NCBI RefSeq assembly: GCF_019578655.1
Contig: NC_063262.1
Coordinates: 8,253,582 to 8,317,581, forward strand
Source: Ricinus communis
Taxonomy: Eukaryota > Streptophyta > Magnoliopsida > Malpighiales > Euphorbiaceae
Length of the DNA: 64,000 bases
Reading direction: 5' to 3'
The notes beneath the pieces are model-generated. The model had not been told where the DNA came from. It saw only the letters and a list, made by a program, of their open reading frames with translations, and did no database searches. Position numbers and translations under genes: made by a program. Shown here piece by piece: positions 49,331-60,666 of this stretch. Each line of letters begins with the position of its first letter. Within the stretch, counting starts at the first letter, position 1.

Positions 49331-50226
49331 TTATAAGTACATATTATGTATATTTATTTAAGGTGTTTTAATAAGTTATTGATATGTTTTATATACATCA
49401 TATGTAGAAAGATGTCCTTATTACCTCACTTTAACCTTATTATCTAATTTTAGGTATTAATAGCAAAAAATGGAGAATATGAGCTAAATATATATAAATG
49501 GGCTTAAAGTGGATTGTCGCTGCCGCAACTCAGAATAGAGATGTATGGACTACTAATTTCATAGGCCTAGCCAAAAATACAAGGTCCACAAGGGGAAATT
49601 AATTAGTTATTATGTAATTATAGATAATTACTTTTAAGTTGTTTATTTTATTTAGGTTAAAAGTTAAGAAGATAACTATAGAAGTGTTGTACTTAGAGAA
49701 AGACTCTGAAAAAGGATTCTCTACAAGTAGTGGAGATCAGTTAAACAAGGGAGAGCTCAGTCTGCGCTTTTATATCATTCTTGTCTTTGTAATTTCTCAA
49801 CAGTTCATCTTCTACAAACACTTTAGTTAGTTTTTGCATTACTCTTTGGATATCTAAGAAACTTTTCAAGAAGTGGAAAGTGAAGATCCATCATCTTCAT
49901 ACCTTAAAGAAATTCTGAATTTTGAGGAAGTTTTAATTTTTAGCTTTATTTTTATGTCTTTCAATTTAATTACACTGATCGTTGGATTAAATATGTTAGA
50001 CTAATTTCCATATGTGTTTTACTTTAACTCTTTACTTATGTATGAACCTTATTTATTTATAAGTTTAATGAATAATTTTCTTATCTTCATAACTCTATAA
50101 GTTTCATCTATTATTGTTAGTTGACCATCATATCAATTTAATAACAATATTTGTTATGAAAATCTTTAGGTTAAATATATTAGAAACACCATCTTTACAT
50201 TTGCGAGTACTAAGTTTGAGACATCA
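49331..50226 (+). repeat. 5' LTR of element B, internally deleted
   Basis: It ends with GAGACATCA before the primer site. Relative to the 3' LTR, the segment between ACACCATCTTTAC (50190-50200) and GCGAGTACTAAG (50204-50215) is missing. It keeps the upstream half that the 3' LTR has lost. Confidence 0.8.
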
Positions 50227-50232
50227 AGTTTT

Positions 50233-50250
50233 TGAAGTCGTTGCCGGGAA
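50233..50250 (+). other. Primer-binding site of element B (tRNA-Asp type)
   Basis: TGAAGTCGTTGCCGGGAA matches the tRNA-Asp complement TGGCGCCGTTGCCGGGGA at 14 of 18 positions and lies six bases after the LTR. Priming from tRNA-Asp is characteristic of the Athila lineage. Confidence 0.75.
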
Positions 50251-50391
50251 ACTGTGGCAATATTATATTTGATTAATTATCAAGTTTTATTTCTTGTGTT
50301 TATATGTGTTGTTTGTTTATGTATTTTTATTTTATTTTTAAATTTTGTTTTAAAGTTTTTTTTATATCTGAGATTTTTCTTTTGTTTTTAA

Positions 50392-51431
50392 ATGCCTAGT
50401 AGAAAAACAAGATCAGGTGATTTATCAACTCAAAATCTCTACAACTTGAGATTAGTTGTTAACAAGGCAGAAGAAGATCAAGAAGTAGAGAGTGAGTTTG
50501 TAATTCTAAAAGAAGAAGAAGAACTTGAAGATAAGCTAGAAGAAGGATTTGAAGAAGAGGTTCAAATAATGGCTAACGAACAAAGACAAGTAGCAACTGA
50601 AAGACAAATTGCTATGAAGGATTATGCTCGGCTTATAATTGGTAACACTGTTTCATACATAGTTCTAGGTGATGCATCTAGAAAATACGAACTTAAGAAT
50701 ATCCATTTTAATATACTTCCGTCATTCTATTATATACCTAGTGAAGATGCATTGACATTTATTACAGAATTTTATGTGATAGTTTGTATATTTCCATTAT
50801 CTGGATTAAATGAGGATTAATTAAGGATGATATATTTTCCTTACTCGTTAAAAGAAAAAACGAAGGCTTGGTTAATGACCTTGCCTCCTAATTCTTTGAG
50901 AACTTGGGATGAAGTATATAAAAAATTTATGAGTAAATTTTACTCGCATAAAAAGCCAAATAATTAAGGGCTGAACTTTTCAACTTTTATTAAAAGGATA
51001 CAGAATCCTTTCATGAAGCATGTGATCGCCTCAAGTCACTTTTATTACAATATCCACACTATGGATACCCATTTCCTATAACTAACCAATGATTCTATAA
51101 TGGTTTAACTCAACAATATAAATGTATGGTTGATAATGCAACTTGAGGTGCTATGTTAGAAAAAATTACTAATAAGGTTTATGATATCTTTGAGATGTTA
51201 TGAGCCAATTCACAATAAAAGAGTATGAGAACAAAAAGAGTAGGAGTGAATGAAGTTGTGTCCAATAATGAGATGACTATGCAAATAGCTGAATTAACTA
51301 AACAAGTTAAAATATTTGCCTCAATTAAGAATGTACCAAACAATGAGGTTTGTGATATATGTGGTGTTTATAGTCATGGTGCTAATATTTACTCATCTTA
51401 TGAGAATTATGTAGAAAATGATTATGAATAG
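50392..51431 (+). pseudogene. gag of element B, broken
   Basis: The first frame (MPSRKTRSGDLSTQNL to LSGLNED, 142 codons) has an acidic, likely coiled N-terminal third. It then has the capsid-type blocks MKDYARLIIGNTVSY and SEDALTFITEFY. A TAA at 50818-50820 replaces a Gln codon seen in element A (NEDQ). The frame resumes with KTKAWLMTLPPNSLRTWDEV, and a later segment carries CDICGVYSHG, a zinc-knuckle remnant whose last Cys is lost. It encoded the particle structural protein. Confidence 0.78.
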
Positions 51432-52146
51432 GTTAACTTGATGGAATCTTATCAGCCTAGGCAACCTAGGAATAACACATATTCTAATATCTACAATCCA
51501 GGTTGGAGGAACCATCCAAATTTTTTCTGGAGAAATAATGATCAAAACCCACAACAGTTATTGAAAAACCAAAATCAGCCCCAATATCAAAACCAAGAGT
51601 CTTAATATCTAAAAAATCAAAATCCTCCATTTCAAAATTAAGGACAAGCTCCTCAAAGAAAACCAAGTTTAGAGAAAACACTCCAATCTTTTATGACAGC
51701 TACCGATGATAGAATGGAGGAATAAAAAGAAAACTGATTTCATTGAAGCTTCATTGAAGCAATTGGAAACTCAAATTGGGCAAATTGCTGAAGCTGTATA
51801 AGAACACAAGAAAGGAAAATTACCAAGTTAACCTGAGCAAGTCAAAACTATCACTATTCTAAAGGATGGTGAGTTATTTGATAATAATATTGAAACCATA
51901 ATTGATAAAGATTCTTCTTATGCAGGTACATTAAAAAAAGATGGATTAGTTGATGTAGAAATAATTCAAGAGGGTATACAAAAATAAGAAAGAGTAGAGC
52001 CCAATCTTGGGCAAAAGAAGAAAGATAAGGAGATGTTTTCAGGACTTGAGTTCCATAAGGCAGCTAAGCCTTCTAAGCCTTATATTGCATTTCCTAACAA
52101 ATTGAAACAAAGCAAACATGATAAATAATTCTCTGAAATCTTTTAT

Positions 52147-52745
52147 ATGCTTTCTAAAGTTAACATTAATTTGCCTTTGTTGGATATTATTAGAAGTATG
52201 CATGTTTATGCCAAGTTCTTCAAAGTGCTTAAATCCAACAAAAGGAGATATGAGATCAATGAGAAAGTCATAGTCTCTCAAACAGTATGTGTTGTTCTTC
52301 AACAACAATTAGACCCTAAGATGAAGGTTCCTAAGAGCTTCATTGTTGATATTACAATGAGGGATAAGAAATTTGTTAAAGCCATGTTGGATTTGAGAGC
52401 AAGCATCAACTTGATGTCATATTCAATATATGTACAACTTGGCTTAGGAGAATTGAAACCAACCACCATGTCTTTACAACTAGCTGATAGATCAATTAAG
52501 TATGCAAGAGACGTAGTGGAGGATTTTGTTGATTCAGTAGGTAAACTGATAATCCCTGTTGACTTTGTGGTTTTTGATATGAAAAATACACCAACAACGA
52601 TAAGGAGCAAACAATACTCCTTGGTAGACCTTTTATGGCAACTACCAAAACAGTTATTGATGTACACAATGGAAAGCTGACTATGACAATCGTGGGAGAG
52701 ACTGTAGAATTTAAAGTGTTTAATTCCCTAACTCTATCTCCTAGC
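52147..52745 (+). pseudogene. Aspartic protease region of element B
   Basis: An open frame of 177 codons contains FIVDITMRDKKFVKAMLD with DLRAS in place of the DLGAS catalytic motif. The catalytic Asp codon is at 52390-52392. The Gly-to-Arg change is a single G-to-A transition. It continues with INLMSYSIYVQLGLGELK and VGKLIIPVDFVVFDM. A shift near 52610 moves GRPFMATTKTVIDVHNGKL into the next frame. The region is inactive by the active-site change alone. Confidence 0.75.
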
Positions 52746-53282
52746 ACTTCAATTGATGAATGTTTATGAGTTGATTGCTTGAATTATTTTATATATGAAA
52801 CATACTTACAAGATAGGGATGATAAGTTAGAAGTTGTATTAACATTGGGAAAAATAAAAGAAAACTTAGATGAGGAAGACTTAGATTTTCATGATAAGTT
52901 AGATAAAGCTATTCCAATGTCACTTAATGAAATCACTATTTGAACTTTTAGATTCTCCCATTGAAAATCAAATAGAAATTATTAATGAACCACCTAAATT
53001 TGAGCTTAAGGAGTTATCTAACAAACTTAAATATGTCTTCTTAGGAGAGGAAAATACATACACAGTAATTGTAGCTTCTGATCTTTGCCCTTCAAAAGAA
53101 AAGGCAACTAGTAAAGAGTTAAGGAGACTTAAGAAAGCCATTGGATAGGAAATTTCTAACATTAAGAGTATTAGTCCAACTATGTGTATGCATACAATAA
53201 TTTTTGAAGACAATGCCAAATTTGTTAGAGATACTCAAAAAAGGCTTAATCCTGACATGAAAAAGATGGTGAAAAGAAAGTC

Positions 53283-54050
53283 CAAAAATATTAGATGAGG
53301 ATATTATATACGCAATGGTTGATAGTAATTGGGTAAGCTCTATACATGTAGTGCCTAAAAAGTCAGGTATTACAGTCGTTAAGAATGAAAAGAGGGAATT
53401 AATTCTCAAAAGAATGACTACAGGATGAAGAATGTGTATTGACTATAGAAAGCTAAATACTACAACAAAGAATGATCATTTTCTCCTTCCTTTTATTGAT
53501 CAAATTTTTGAACGTTTAGGAGAACATGGATTTTACTATTTTCTTGATGGATTTTCAGGCTATTATCAGGTACCCATTGCACCTAAGGATCAAAAGAAGA
53601 CAAATTTCATATGTCCTTTTGGAACTTTTACGTTTAGAAGGATGCCATTTGGACTTTGCAACGCACTTACAATATTTCAGAGATGTATGCTTTCTATTTT
53701 CTCTTATATGTTAGAAGACTGCATTGAGGAATTTATGGATGATTTTTCAGTTTTTGGCTCCTCATTTGATACATGTCCAAGTAATTTAACTCGTGTACTT
53801 GAAAAATGCATTGAGTGTAATTTGACTTTGAGTTGGAAAAAGAGCCATTTTATGGTTAAACATGGTATTGTGCTAGGATATGTGGTTTCTAGTAAAGGTA
53901 TCGAAGTTGACAAGGTAAAGAATATTTAATTGCTAAGTTGCCCCTGCCTACTTCAGTAAAGGGCATTAAAATTTTTCTTGGTCATGCATGATTTTCTAGG
54001 CGTTTTATTAAAGAATTTTCTAAAATTGCTTGCCCTTTAACTCAGTTAAT
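53283..54050 (+). pseudogene. Reverse transcriptase of element B
   Basis: Blocks in order are DEDIIYAMVDSNWVSSIHVV, PKKSGITVVKNEKRELI, a TGA replacing Trp, RMCIDYRKLN, FLLPFIDQIFERL, YYFLDGFSGYYQVPIAPKDQ, TNFICPFGTFTFRRMPFGLC and IEEFMDDFSVFG. The FMDD catalytic box is at 53732-53743 and is intact. The longest frame (53432-53929) covers the palm and fingers. The thumb continues past a stop as SVKGIKIFLGHA and RRFIKEFSKIACPLTQLM. Family: Ty3/gypsy, Athila-type. It is clearly recognisable but interrupted at both sides. Confidence 0.88.
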
Positions 54051-54535
54051 GGCTAAGGACGTTAACTTTATTTTTGACGATGCATGCCTTTCTGCTTTTA
54101 ATACTTTGAAAGAAAAGTTGACTAATGCACCTATTAGTATGACACCTGATTGGTCTCTTTTCTTTGAAATCATGTGTAATGCATTTGATTATGCCCAAAT
54201 AAAAGTAGTTTTAAGCCAAAGAGTTGATAAAGCTTTACATGTCATATACTATGCTAGTAAAACTCTTGATGATGCCAAAATGAATTATTCAATAATTGAA
54301 AAAGAATTTCTAACTGTTGTGTTTTGATTAGACAAATTTAGATCCTACTTGGTGGGATCTAAAGTCATTGTGCATTCAGATCATACAAGTTTGAGATTTC
54401 TTTTAATTAAGCCTAATGTTAAACCACGACTTATTAGATGGGTGCTATTGTTGTAAGAATTTGATATAGAAATAAAAGATTAAAAGGGTAGTGAAAACGT
54501 GGTTGTTGATCACCTTTCTAGGTTGATTTTCAATT
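54051..54535 (+). pseudogene. RNase H domain of element B
   Basis: The frame reads ACLSAFNTLKEKLTNAPI, then ALHVIYYASKTLDDAKMNYS and IIEKEFLTVVF. After a TGA come [37 protein letters not shown] and ENVVVDHLSRL. This is the RNase H layout of Ty3/gypsy pol with the YASKTL, EKE and SDH motifs. Three stops are present (one is a Gln codon changed to TAA, L-L-stop-E-F). Confidence 0.8.
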
Positions 54536-54581
54536 TTGATAATCTTGGTTCTAAAAAAGTAATTAATGAGACCTTTTTCCC

Positions 54582-57312
54582 ATGAACAACTTGTTTATTA
54601 TGAATCGTGAGCCTTGGTATTCTGGCATTGTCAATTACTTGGCTTGTGGTATCATGAGACCTGATTTAACATGGCAAGAAAAGAAAAGATTTTTATCTAT
54701 TTGTAGGCATTATTATTGGAATGACCCCTATTTTTTTAAACATTGTTCAGACCAAATGATTAGACAATGTGTTCCTCAGGATGAGCAACAAAGCATTATT
54801 ATTTTCTGCCATGAGATGCATTGTGGAGGTTATGTTGGTGGTAAGAAAGGAGCCTACAAGATTCTTCAATTAAATTTTTTTGGCCTTCATTATTTAAAGA
54901 TGCTCATGTATTTTGTGATAAATGTAATAGATACTAAAGAAGTGGGAATATTAATAAAATGAACGAAATACCTCAAATTTTTAATTTTGTGGTTGAATTG
55001 TTTGATGTGTGGGGCACTGATTTTATAGGACTTTTTCCACCGTCTCATGGTTATAGGGCTGAGCACGGATCTGTCTAATTCGGTTATCTATAAATCACCA
55101 GTACTATAACAAAACTCAGTTCTTTTAAAATTGAAGGTACTAGTATCGTACCAAATATAAATGGATCTGTACCGTATTGTACCAATTTTTATAGTTAAAT
55201 ACAGTTCGGTTCGGTGCTATTTTCGATTCTAAAAAATTTAAAAAACACAACTTTAAATCTCATATTTAATTAATATATTTAGAAAAAATACGATTACCAA
55301 CCTAAAGAAAGTAGCATGAAATCTGAATTAAAATTACAATCACATTCTTGAACAATCTGTTTTGTAATTCAGTCACTTATAAGAATAATAATTCGTTCAA
55401 TGTTCAAATACAAATCATTAAAATATATGTTACTGCTAACATAAAAATATTTTGTGGATGGTAATCATTAAAACAAATAAATTTACAAACTTTATGTAGC
55501 ACTAAAATACAAGTCTAAAACATTATAGATGCGGCGGTAGCTGTTGTAGTATGTGGTAAGTAAAAAAAAGATATTAAGGTTTGAGTTAGTAGATAGTAAA
55601 TTACAAATTTAGTATTGTAGTATGTACACATTATATGATATATTAATATAAATAATTTATATTTTTTTATAGAGTATTAAGTATATTATAATATTATAAT
55701 TATTTTTAATAGGTATTATTTTTATATAAAAATAATTATTATAAATATAGCTAAAAGATTTTGCTAGAAAATCCAAATAAACAGGCAAAAATAGTGAAAT
55801 TCGACAATCCAACAAATATAAACACAATTTGAAGAAACAGAAACAAAACTCATACATACCCAAAATACTAAATTTTGTGTATGTATTAAAGAAACAACAC
55901 TTCTAAATTTTTGTTTCCTACAGGTAAGAACACTTCTCTATTTTTACTTTTATTTTTATTTCTAATTTGCCTTTAAATTTTATTTTTATTTCTAAATTTT
56001 AATGTTTTATGTTGTTTCTTTAATATTATCTACGAGTATTTATATAGATAAAAAACGTGATACAAAAGAGGGTTTTTTTTTTCCTTCTCTTATTTTTTAG
56101 TGCATGAGAAGTATACAAAGAAGAGTTTTAGATGAAAAGTAAATATCTTTTTGTTTATTGTCAATCATTAAATACTAAACAAAATTGACTCTTTTTTATG
56201 TTCTTTCCTTTTCTTCTTATATGAAGAAAATAAAATTATTTTTTCTTATTTCGATAATAATTGCTTGAATTTTTTAAAATAATAAATATAAAATAATTTT
56301 TTATAGAGTATAAAGTATTTTATAATATTATATTTATTTTTAATAGGTATTATTTATATAATATAAATAATTATTAATAAATATATGTAAAAAATTCGAT
56401 TCTACGGTTTGGTCTAGATCAGTACAAGACGGATCGGTTATGGTACGGTTTTTACTAAATAACCAGTACTATAATGTCATAGTAAAAAACTTCGGATCAG
56501 TTTCTGTTATTTCAGTTCTGATATTTTTCGCTACGGTTATTCAGTTCAGGCGGGAATCACCGAGATCCATGCTCAGTCCTACATGGTTATATATTCTTAT
56601 TGCTGTTGATTATATGTCTAAATGGGTAGAAGCAATTGTTACCCGAACTAATGATGCTAATATTATATGCAAATTTATAAAAAAAAATAATTTTAGCAGG
56701 TTTGGAACACCTAGAGCAATAATCATTAATAATGGGAAAACTCATTTTTGCATCAAGGCATTTGGTGCTTTACTTAAGAAATATGAAGTAACTCATAGAG
56801 TTGCAACTCCCTATTACCTACAAACATCAAGACATGTGGAAGTAAGCAATAGGTAAATTAAGTCAGTATTTGAGAAATCAGTGCACCCATCTAGAAAAAA
56901 TTGGGCTGTACACTTGAACAATGCTCTTTAGGCATATCTCACGGCATATAAGATACCGATTGAAATGAGTCCTTATAGATTAATTTATGGCAAAGCTTGC
57001 CATTTGCCAGTCGAATTAGAACATAAGGCCTACTGAGCTATTAAAGAGCTCAATATGGACTTAACCAAGACAGGTGAAGAGCGCTTATTGCACTTAAACA
57101 AGCTGGCAGAAATGCGTAGTGAGGCATATGAGAATGCTAAACCATATAGAGAAAGGACCAAGAGGTTACACAACAAGAATTTACTTAGATCAAGATGGAA
57201 TGGCCTTTTCGAATTAGTAACGGTATTCCCCCATGGTGCGATGGAATTACACAACAATAAGACGCAGGAACAATTCAAAGTAAAATTATCATTGTTTAAA
57301 GGCATACTATGA
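54582..57312 (+). pseudogene. Integrase of element B, split by a hAT-like insertion
   Basis: The N-terminal part has PWYSGIVNYLACG, KKRFLSICRHYYWNDPYFFK and the zinc-binding HHCC region. A shift near 54880 moves VFCDKCNRY to another frame. The core starts with WGTDFIG (catalytic Asp codon 55019-55021) and is cut at 55054. After the insertion it resumes with LIAVDYMSKWVEA. The second catalytic Asp is Asn (IINNG, codon 56731-56733). The catalytic Glu is kept in VEVSNR (codon 56839-56841). The C-terminal part (57049-57312) includes NAKPYRERTKRLHNKNLLR. Stops at several former Gln and Trp codons confirm loss of function. Confidence 0.85.
55054..56581. mobile_element. Non-autonomous hAT-like DNA transposon (1528 bp), target duplication CATGGTTA
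   Basis: It begins TAGGGCTGAGCACGGATC and ends with the inverse of TAGGACTGAGCATGGATC (16 of 18 bases match). The 8-base CATGGTTA flanks it exactly (55046-55053 and 56582-56589). TAGGG-type ends with 8-bp duplications are the signature of the hAT superfamily. The interior is AT-rich with no transposase. Subterminal zones share the words CCAGTACTATAA and multiple GGTTCGGT/CGGTTAT/ACGGTT motifs, likely transposase-binding repeats. Short open frames inside are noise. Confidence 0.88.
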
Positions 57313-57875
57313 AGGAATGGCTTATGGACATGAAGTCGAGTGCATTGATGCACTACCATTTTGAGCTCAACTCGACAATGTCTAGCTATAGACAATAAAT
57401 TTAACACTTGTATATTATATTTTTAATATTTTTGTTATTCTATATTTTAAGTTTAATTAGAACTATTCTTATTTTTATTTTTAGAAACTTAAAAAGGATT
57501 TAAGAATCCTAGCACCTAAATGGATCATCAAGTACAAAAGAGGACCCTCATGTGATAACATTAAATTTACTAGTCAATATTGTGTTTTAAATGTTCATTA
57601 AATTTTGTGTATTGCATGAACATTATTTGTTCTTAATATATGCTTCATAATTTTTAATTATATAGCTATAAACATATAGAATTATATAGAAATAGGATAT
57701 ATGTTGTCTTGTAGGATTAGGACAAACAATTAAAGAGGAAATAAGGATTTTAATTCCTAAAGACTAGAAATAACCTAATCCTAAAAAAACTAGGATTAAG
57801 GAAAATACTACATAACCCCCCATTTTCATTAAGAGCTACTTTAGAATTTATTTTCTTCTCATAGCTCTTAATATC

Positions 57876-58528
57876 ATGAACTCTAGGCAAGGAAGTTTCA
57901 AGGAGGAGGTAAATTCTCCATCACCTTCACCACCACCAAATAACTCTACACCAAAATTCAAGCCACTAAGCTCAAGACTCGCCTCTAGGAAATTTGAAAA
58001 AAATTAGAAGGGCACCTACACCATTCCCTTCATCATCTATTCCATCTAGTTCAAGAAGACCTTCAAAGCATGAGGAAAGAGCTCAAGGGGCCACACCTAC
58101 ACCATTCCCTCCACCTAGATTTTCTAAAAAATTGGCGCCCAAGGAGAAGACTTAGAATGGAGTACAAGCTTAGGTCCAAAGAAATCATTGCGTTTATGCC
58201 TATCGTAGAGCTTACCTAAGATCAATGGAGAGGCCATTCACTTTTGAGAAAATAATGAAAATTGAAAAATCTGAAAGAAAATATCAAGAGAAATATCTAA
58301 TTGATGAAATTTCTTTGAGGGGAGAAGATTCGAAGAAAAATAGTGAGAGTGAGTATGGAAGTGAGTGTGATAACTATCTATCCAAAAAAGGGTCAGGGGC
58401 GTCCAAAAAAGTATGAGTACATCATGCTCGAGCCAATCACGCCCAAAAGAGGTCATGAATACCCAAGAAAGGATGGCACGCCACCAACAACAAAAAGAGA
58501 GAGAGGACGCCCAATGAAATATAATTAG
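57876..58528 (+). pseudogene. Broken ORF with AT-hook-like motifs, 3' of pol in element B
   Basis: A Pro/Ser-rich start (MNSRQGSFKEEVNSPSPSP) runs into a stop at 58006-58008. Further on, MERPFTFEKIMKIEKSERK leads into an acidic Ser-rich stretch. After a shift near 58395 the reading continues QGRPKKYEY, then RKDGTPPTTKRERGRPMKYN and stop. GRPKK and RGRPMK resemble the AT-hook core (RGRP) that binds the minor groove of AT-rich DNA. I do not recognise the whole protein. It may be an extra Athila ORF or a captured host fragment. Confidence 0.4.
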
Positions 58529-58784
58529 TTTAGGATTTAGAAATTTTCCTTAATTTATTAAGTCATCTTAGTTAGGCTTCAGATTTTAAATTTTTAGTTA
58601 AAATTTTTTTTTTCAATTATTAATAAAATTTAAAAATTTAGTTCAAATTTGCCAAAGTTCTTTATTTTTTTAATTAATTAAGTATATGTAATATTAAAAT
58701 TTGAATAAATACTTAATTAACATGTTTCTACCTAATTAATAAACCCTAAGATATATAAAAATCAATTAAAAATAATTTAAAAAA

Positions 58785-59215
58785 GTTGATTTTCGGATGA
58801 GCCATGTTGCGGCAGCGCAAGAACAAGCATGTAGCAGAGGCACCGCAGGAAAGTCATAAGCTCGTAGCAACAGCAACATCCACGAGCCGCGGGAGCACTC
58901 GCAAGCATGGCAAATGCAGTAGGCAAGGGAGGACAGCGTCCTCCCTGAGGTCGTGAAGTAGCCGCAAGGTGCGGGCCGCTCGATGCAAGCAACGCGAGGC
59001 GCAACAAGTCTCACAAGGAAGGCAGACAAAAGGCACCAACGATTCAAATCATGCCAACTGTGAGGTCGAGGGCCAGCCGCGTGGTCGCGGACCACATGCA
59101 AGAGAACGAGCAGCAAGATGCGGACGGGGCTGCGAGGTGCACAACAACTGCACTATCACACACACAAGCTCGTGGAGGAGCCGCCAGGCGTAGGAGGCGC
59201 TGCCACTTCCTAAAA
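58785..59215. other. GC-rich block inside element B
   Basis: About 430 bases with many GC/CG dinucleotides stand out sharply from AT-rich surroundings. The left edge (GATGAGCCATGTTGCGGCAGCGCAA, in part) has a counterpart in element A near 45617-45645, so the block belongs to the family, but most of it is absent from A. Open frames on both strands have no recognisable domain and probably reflect base composition. Confidence 0.5.
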
Positions 59216-59324
59216 TTGGACTTTTTTTATTTTTGAATTTATTTTTGAGAAAAATAAAAAGATAAATTAATATCAATTATATTAGTGATAAAATTTATTT
59301 ATCTCAATTCAACACACTACTAAT

Positions 59325-59350
59325 AAACCCTAAACCCTTCCATATAAATA
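59325..59350 (+). promoter_or_regulatory. Internal promoter-like site: telo-box and TATA
   Basis: AAACCCTAAACCC (telo-box type, 59325-59337) is followed by CATATAAATA (59341-59350). Then comes a CT-rich leader of about 170 bases and the ATG at 59521 of the Athila-type 3' ORF. The layout matches a plant polymerase II promoter with a pyrimidine-rich 5' UTR. Function is inferred. Confidence 0.4.
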
Positions 59351-59520
59351 CATCATTTTCTCTCTCTCACATCACCTTCTTCTATTAGCATCACCTTCTA
59401 TTTTTTCTCTCCTCATTCTTTTTCTCTGTTCAAAAACCTCAACTCTTCTTTCAATTATTAAGAGTTTCTATCTCAAAATCTCTACTACACCTAATCCAAA
59501 CGTCAAAACTGGCACCAAAA

Positions 59521-60666
59521 ATGAGAACAAGAAAAGACAAGGGAAATGAAATAGTTTTAAGCTCTCATGAAGAAGAATAAAGTTTAATGGTAACTTGTTG
59601 ACCTCCTTTTGACATCCATACACATGAAGAGGGTAATAGATTCCTTAGTCTTGCCTTAAAATTGCAAATGTCATGTAAGTTTTTGGATGCTCCTTCTTTA
59701 GTTAAGTTAAATATTTTTGAGAAAATGATGATCCTTTTGGATAGATTAGGATGGAAGGTTTTTTTTCCAAAGCATTACCCTCATATAGTAAATTAACCCA
59801 AGAGTTTTTCATAACTCTACAATATGATCCTTCCAATAACAAGGAGATTAAAGTGAGATTATTTGGACATAATTATACTATTACTTGTAATACTATTATG
59901 TAAGCTTTTGGGTTAAAGAAGGGAGGTGTTTATGAGCAACATCATAAGTTTGATATTGAAAATTTTGAAAGAAACTCATGGGTCAAGACAAACATGATGT
60001 CAATAATAACATGCCAAATAATGTCTTTAATGATAATTGTAATTTGCTTATTTCAAAATTTATGTGCAGAGGCATATTCGGTAGGAAAGAGACAAATAAG
60101 GTGACTAAACAAGAGCTCAATTTTTTATGGTGTTTAGACACCCATAAATCTATCTCTTATTATGCAAAGTTTACTAAAGACACCGGCTAGACCTAAGAAC
60201 TGTATTGGATTAGGACATTACCATTACGGGTTTGGCTATATATCTTTATAGTTTTGATTCGGAGTCCTCTCCATATGAGGAATTACCCTTTATGGGAAAT
60301 TTGGATATCAATGCTTTGATTAGATCTAATTTAGTTAATTAACGTAGTGGTCCTATTACTTTTAAGCACGGATCAAGTTGAGGTAGTAGCAGTGAGGCTA
60401 GAGACGAGCCACAAAGAGAAGAGAGGGAGGAGAAATCAGATAATGAAGGACGAAGAGGGGAAGAATGGGGCAATCAAGGTTGACACCAAGTATTGAATCA
60501 ACTACACAGTATGAACACCAACCTTAACTAAAGGTTCGACGCATTTGACTCTCGCTTGGCTAATGTGGAGAGAAGCCAACGCCGACAAGCATACAAGCTC
60601 GATTGCTATTTTGAATCAGTTGACTTTGATGCTCCATCACCACCATCATCCCCACCTAATCATTAA
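59521..60666 (+). pseudogene. Athila-type 3' ORF (ORF1/env-like position), broken
   Basis: It starts MRTRKDKGNEIVLSSHEEE and stop. It then continues through shifts and stops: FLSLALKLQMSCKFLDAPS, LLDRLGWKVFFPKHYPHIV, RLFGHNYTITCN, AFGLKKGGVYEQHHKFD, charged acidic/basic repeats near 60390-60480, and a C-terminus FDSRLANVERSQRRQAYKLD...PSPPSSPPNH before TAA 60664-60666. This order of blocks is that of the ORF found downstream of pol in plant Athila-group elements, of unknown biochemical role. At least eight disruptions are present. Confidence 0.55.

Noticed and set aside
58766..59276. Cys/Ala/Arg-rich frames on both strands of the GC-rich block
   Set aside because: Several frames are open at once, which reflects GC content. 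No domain or start context supports any one of them.
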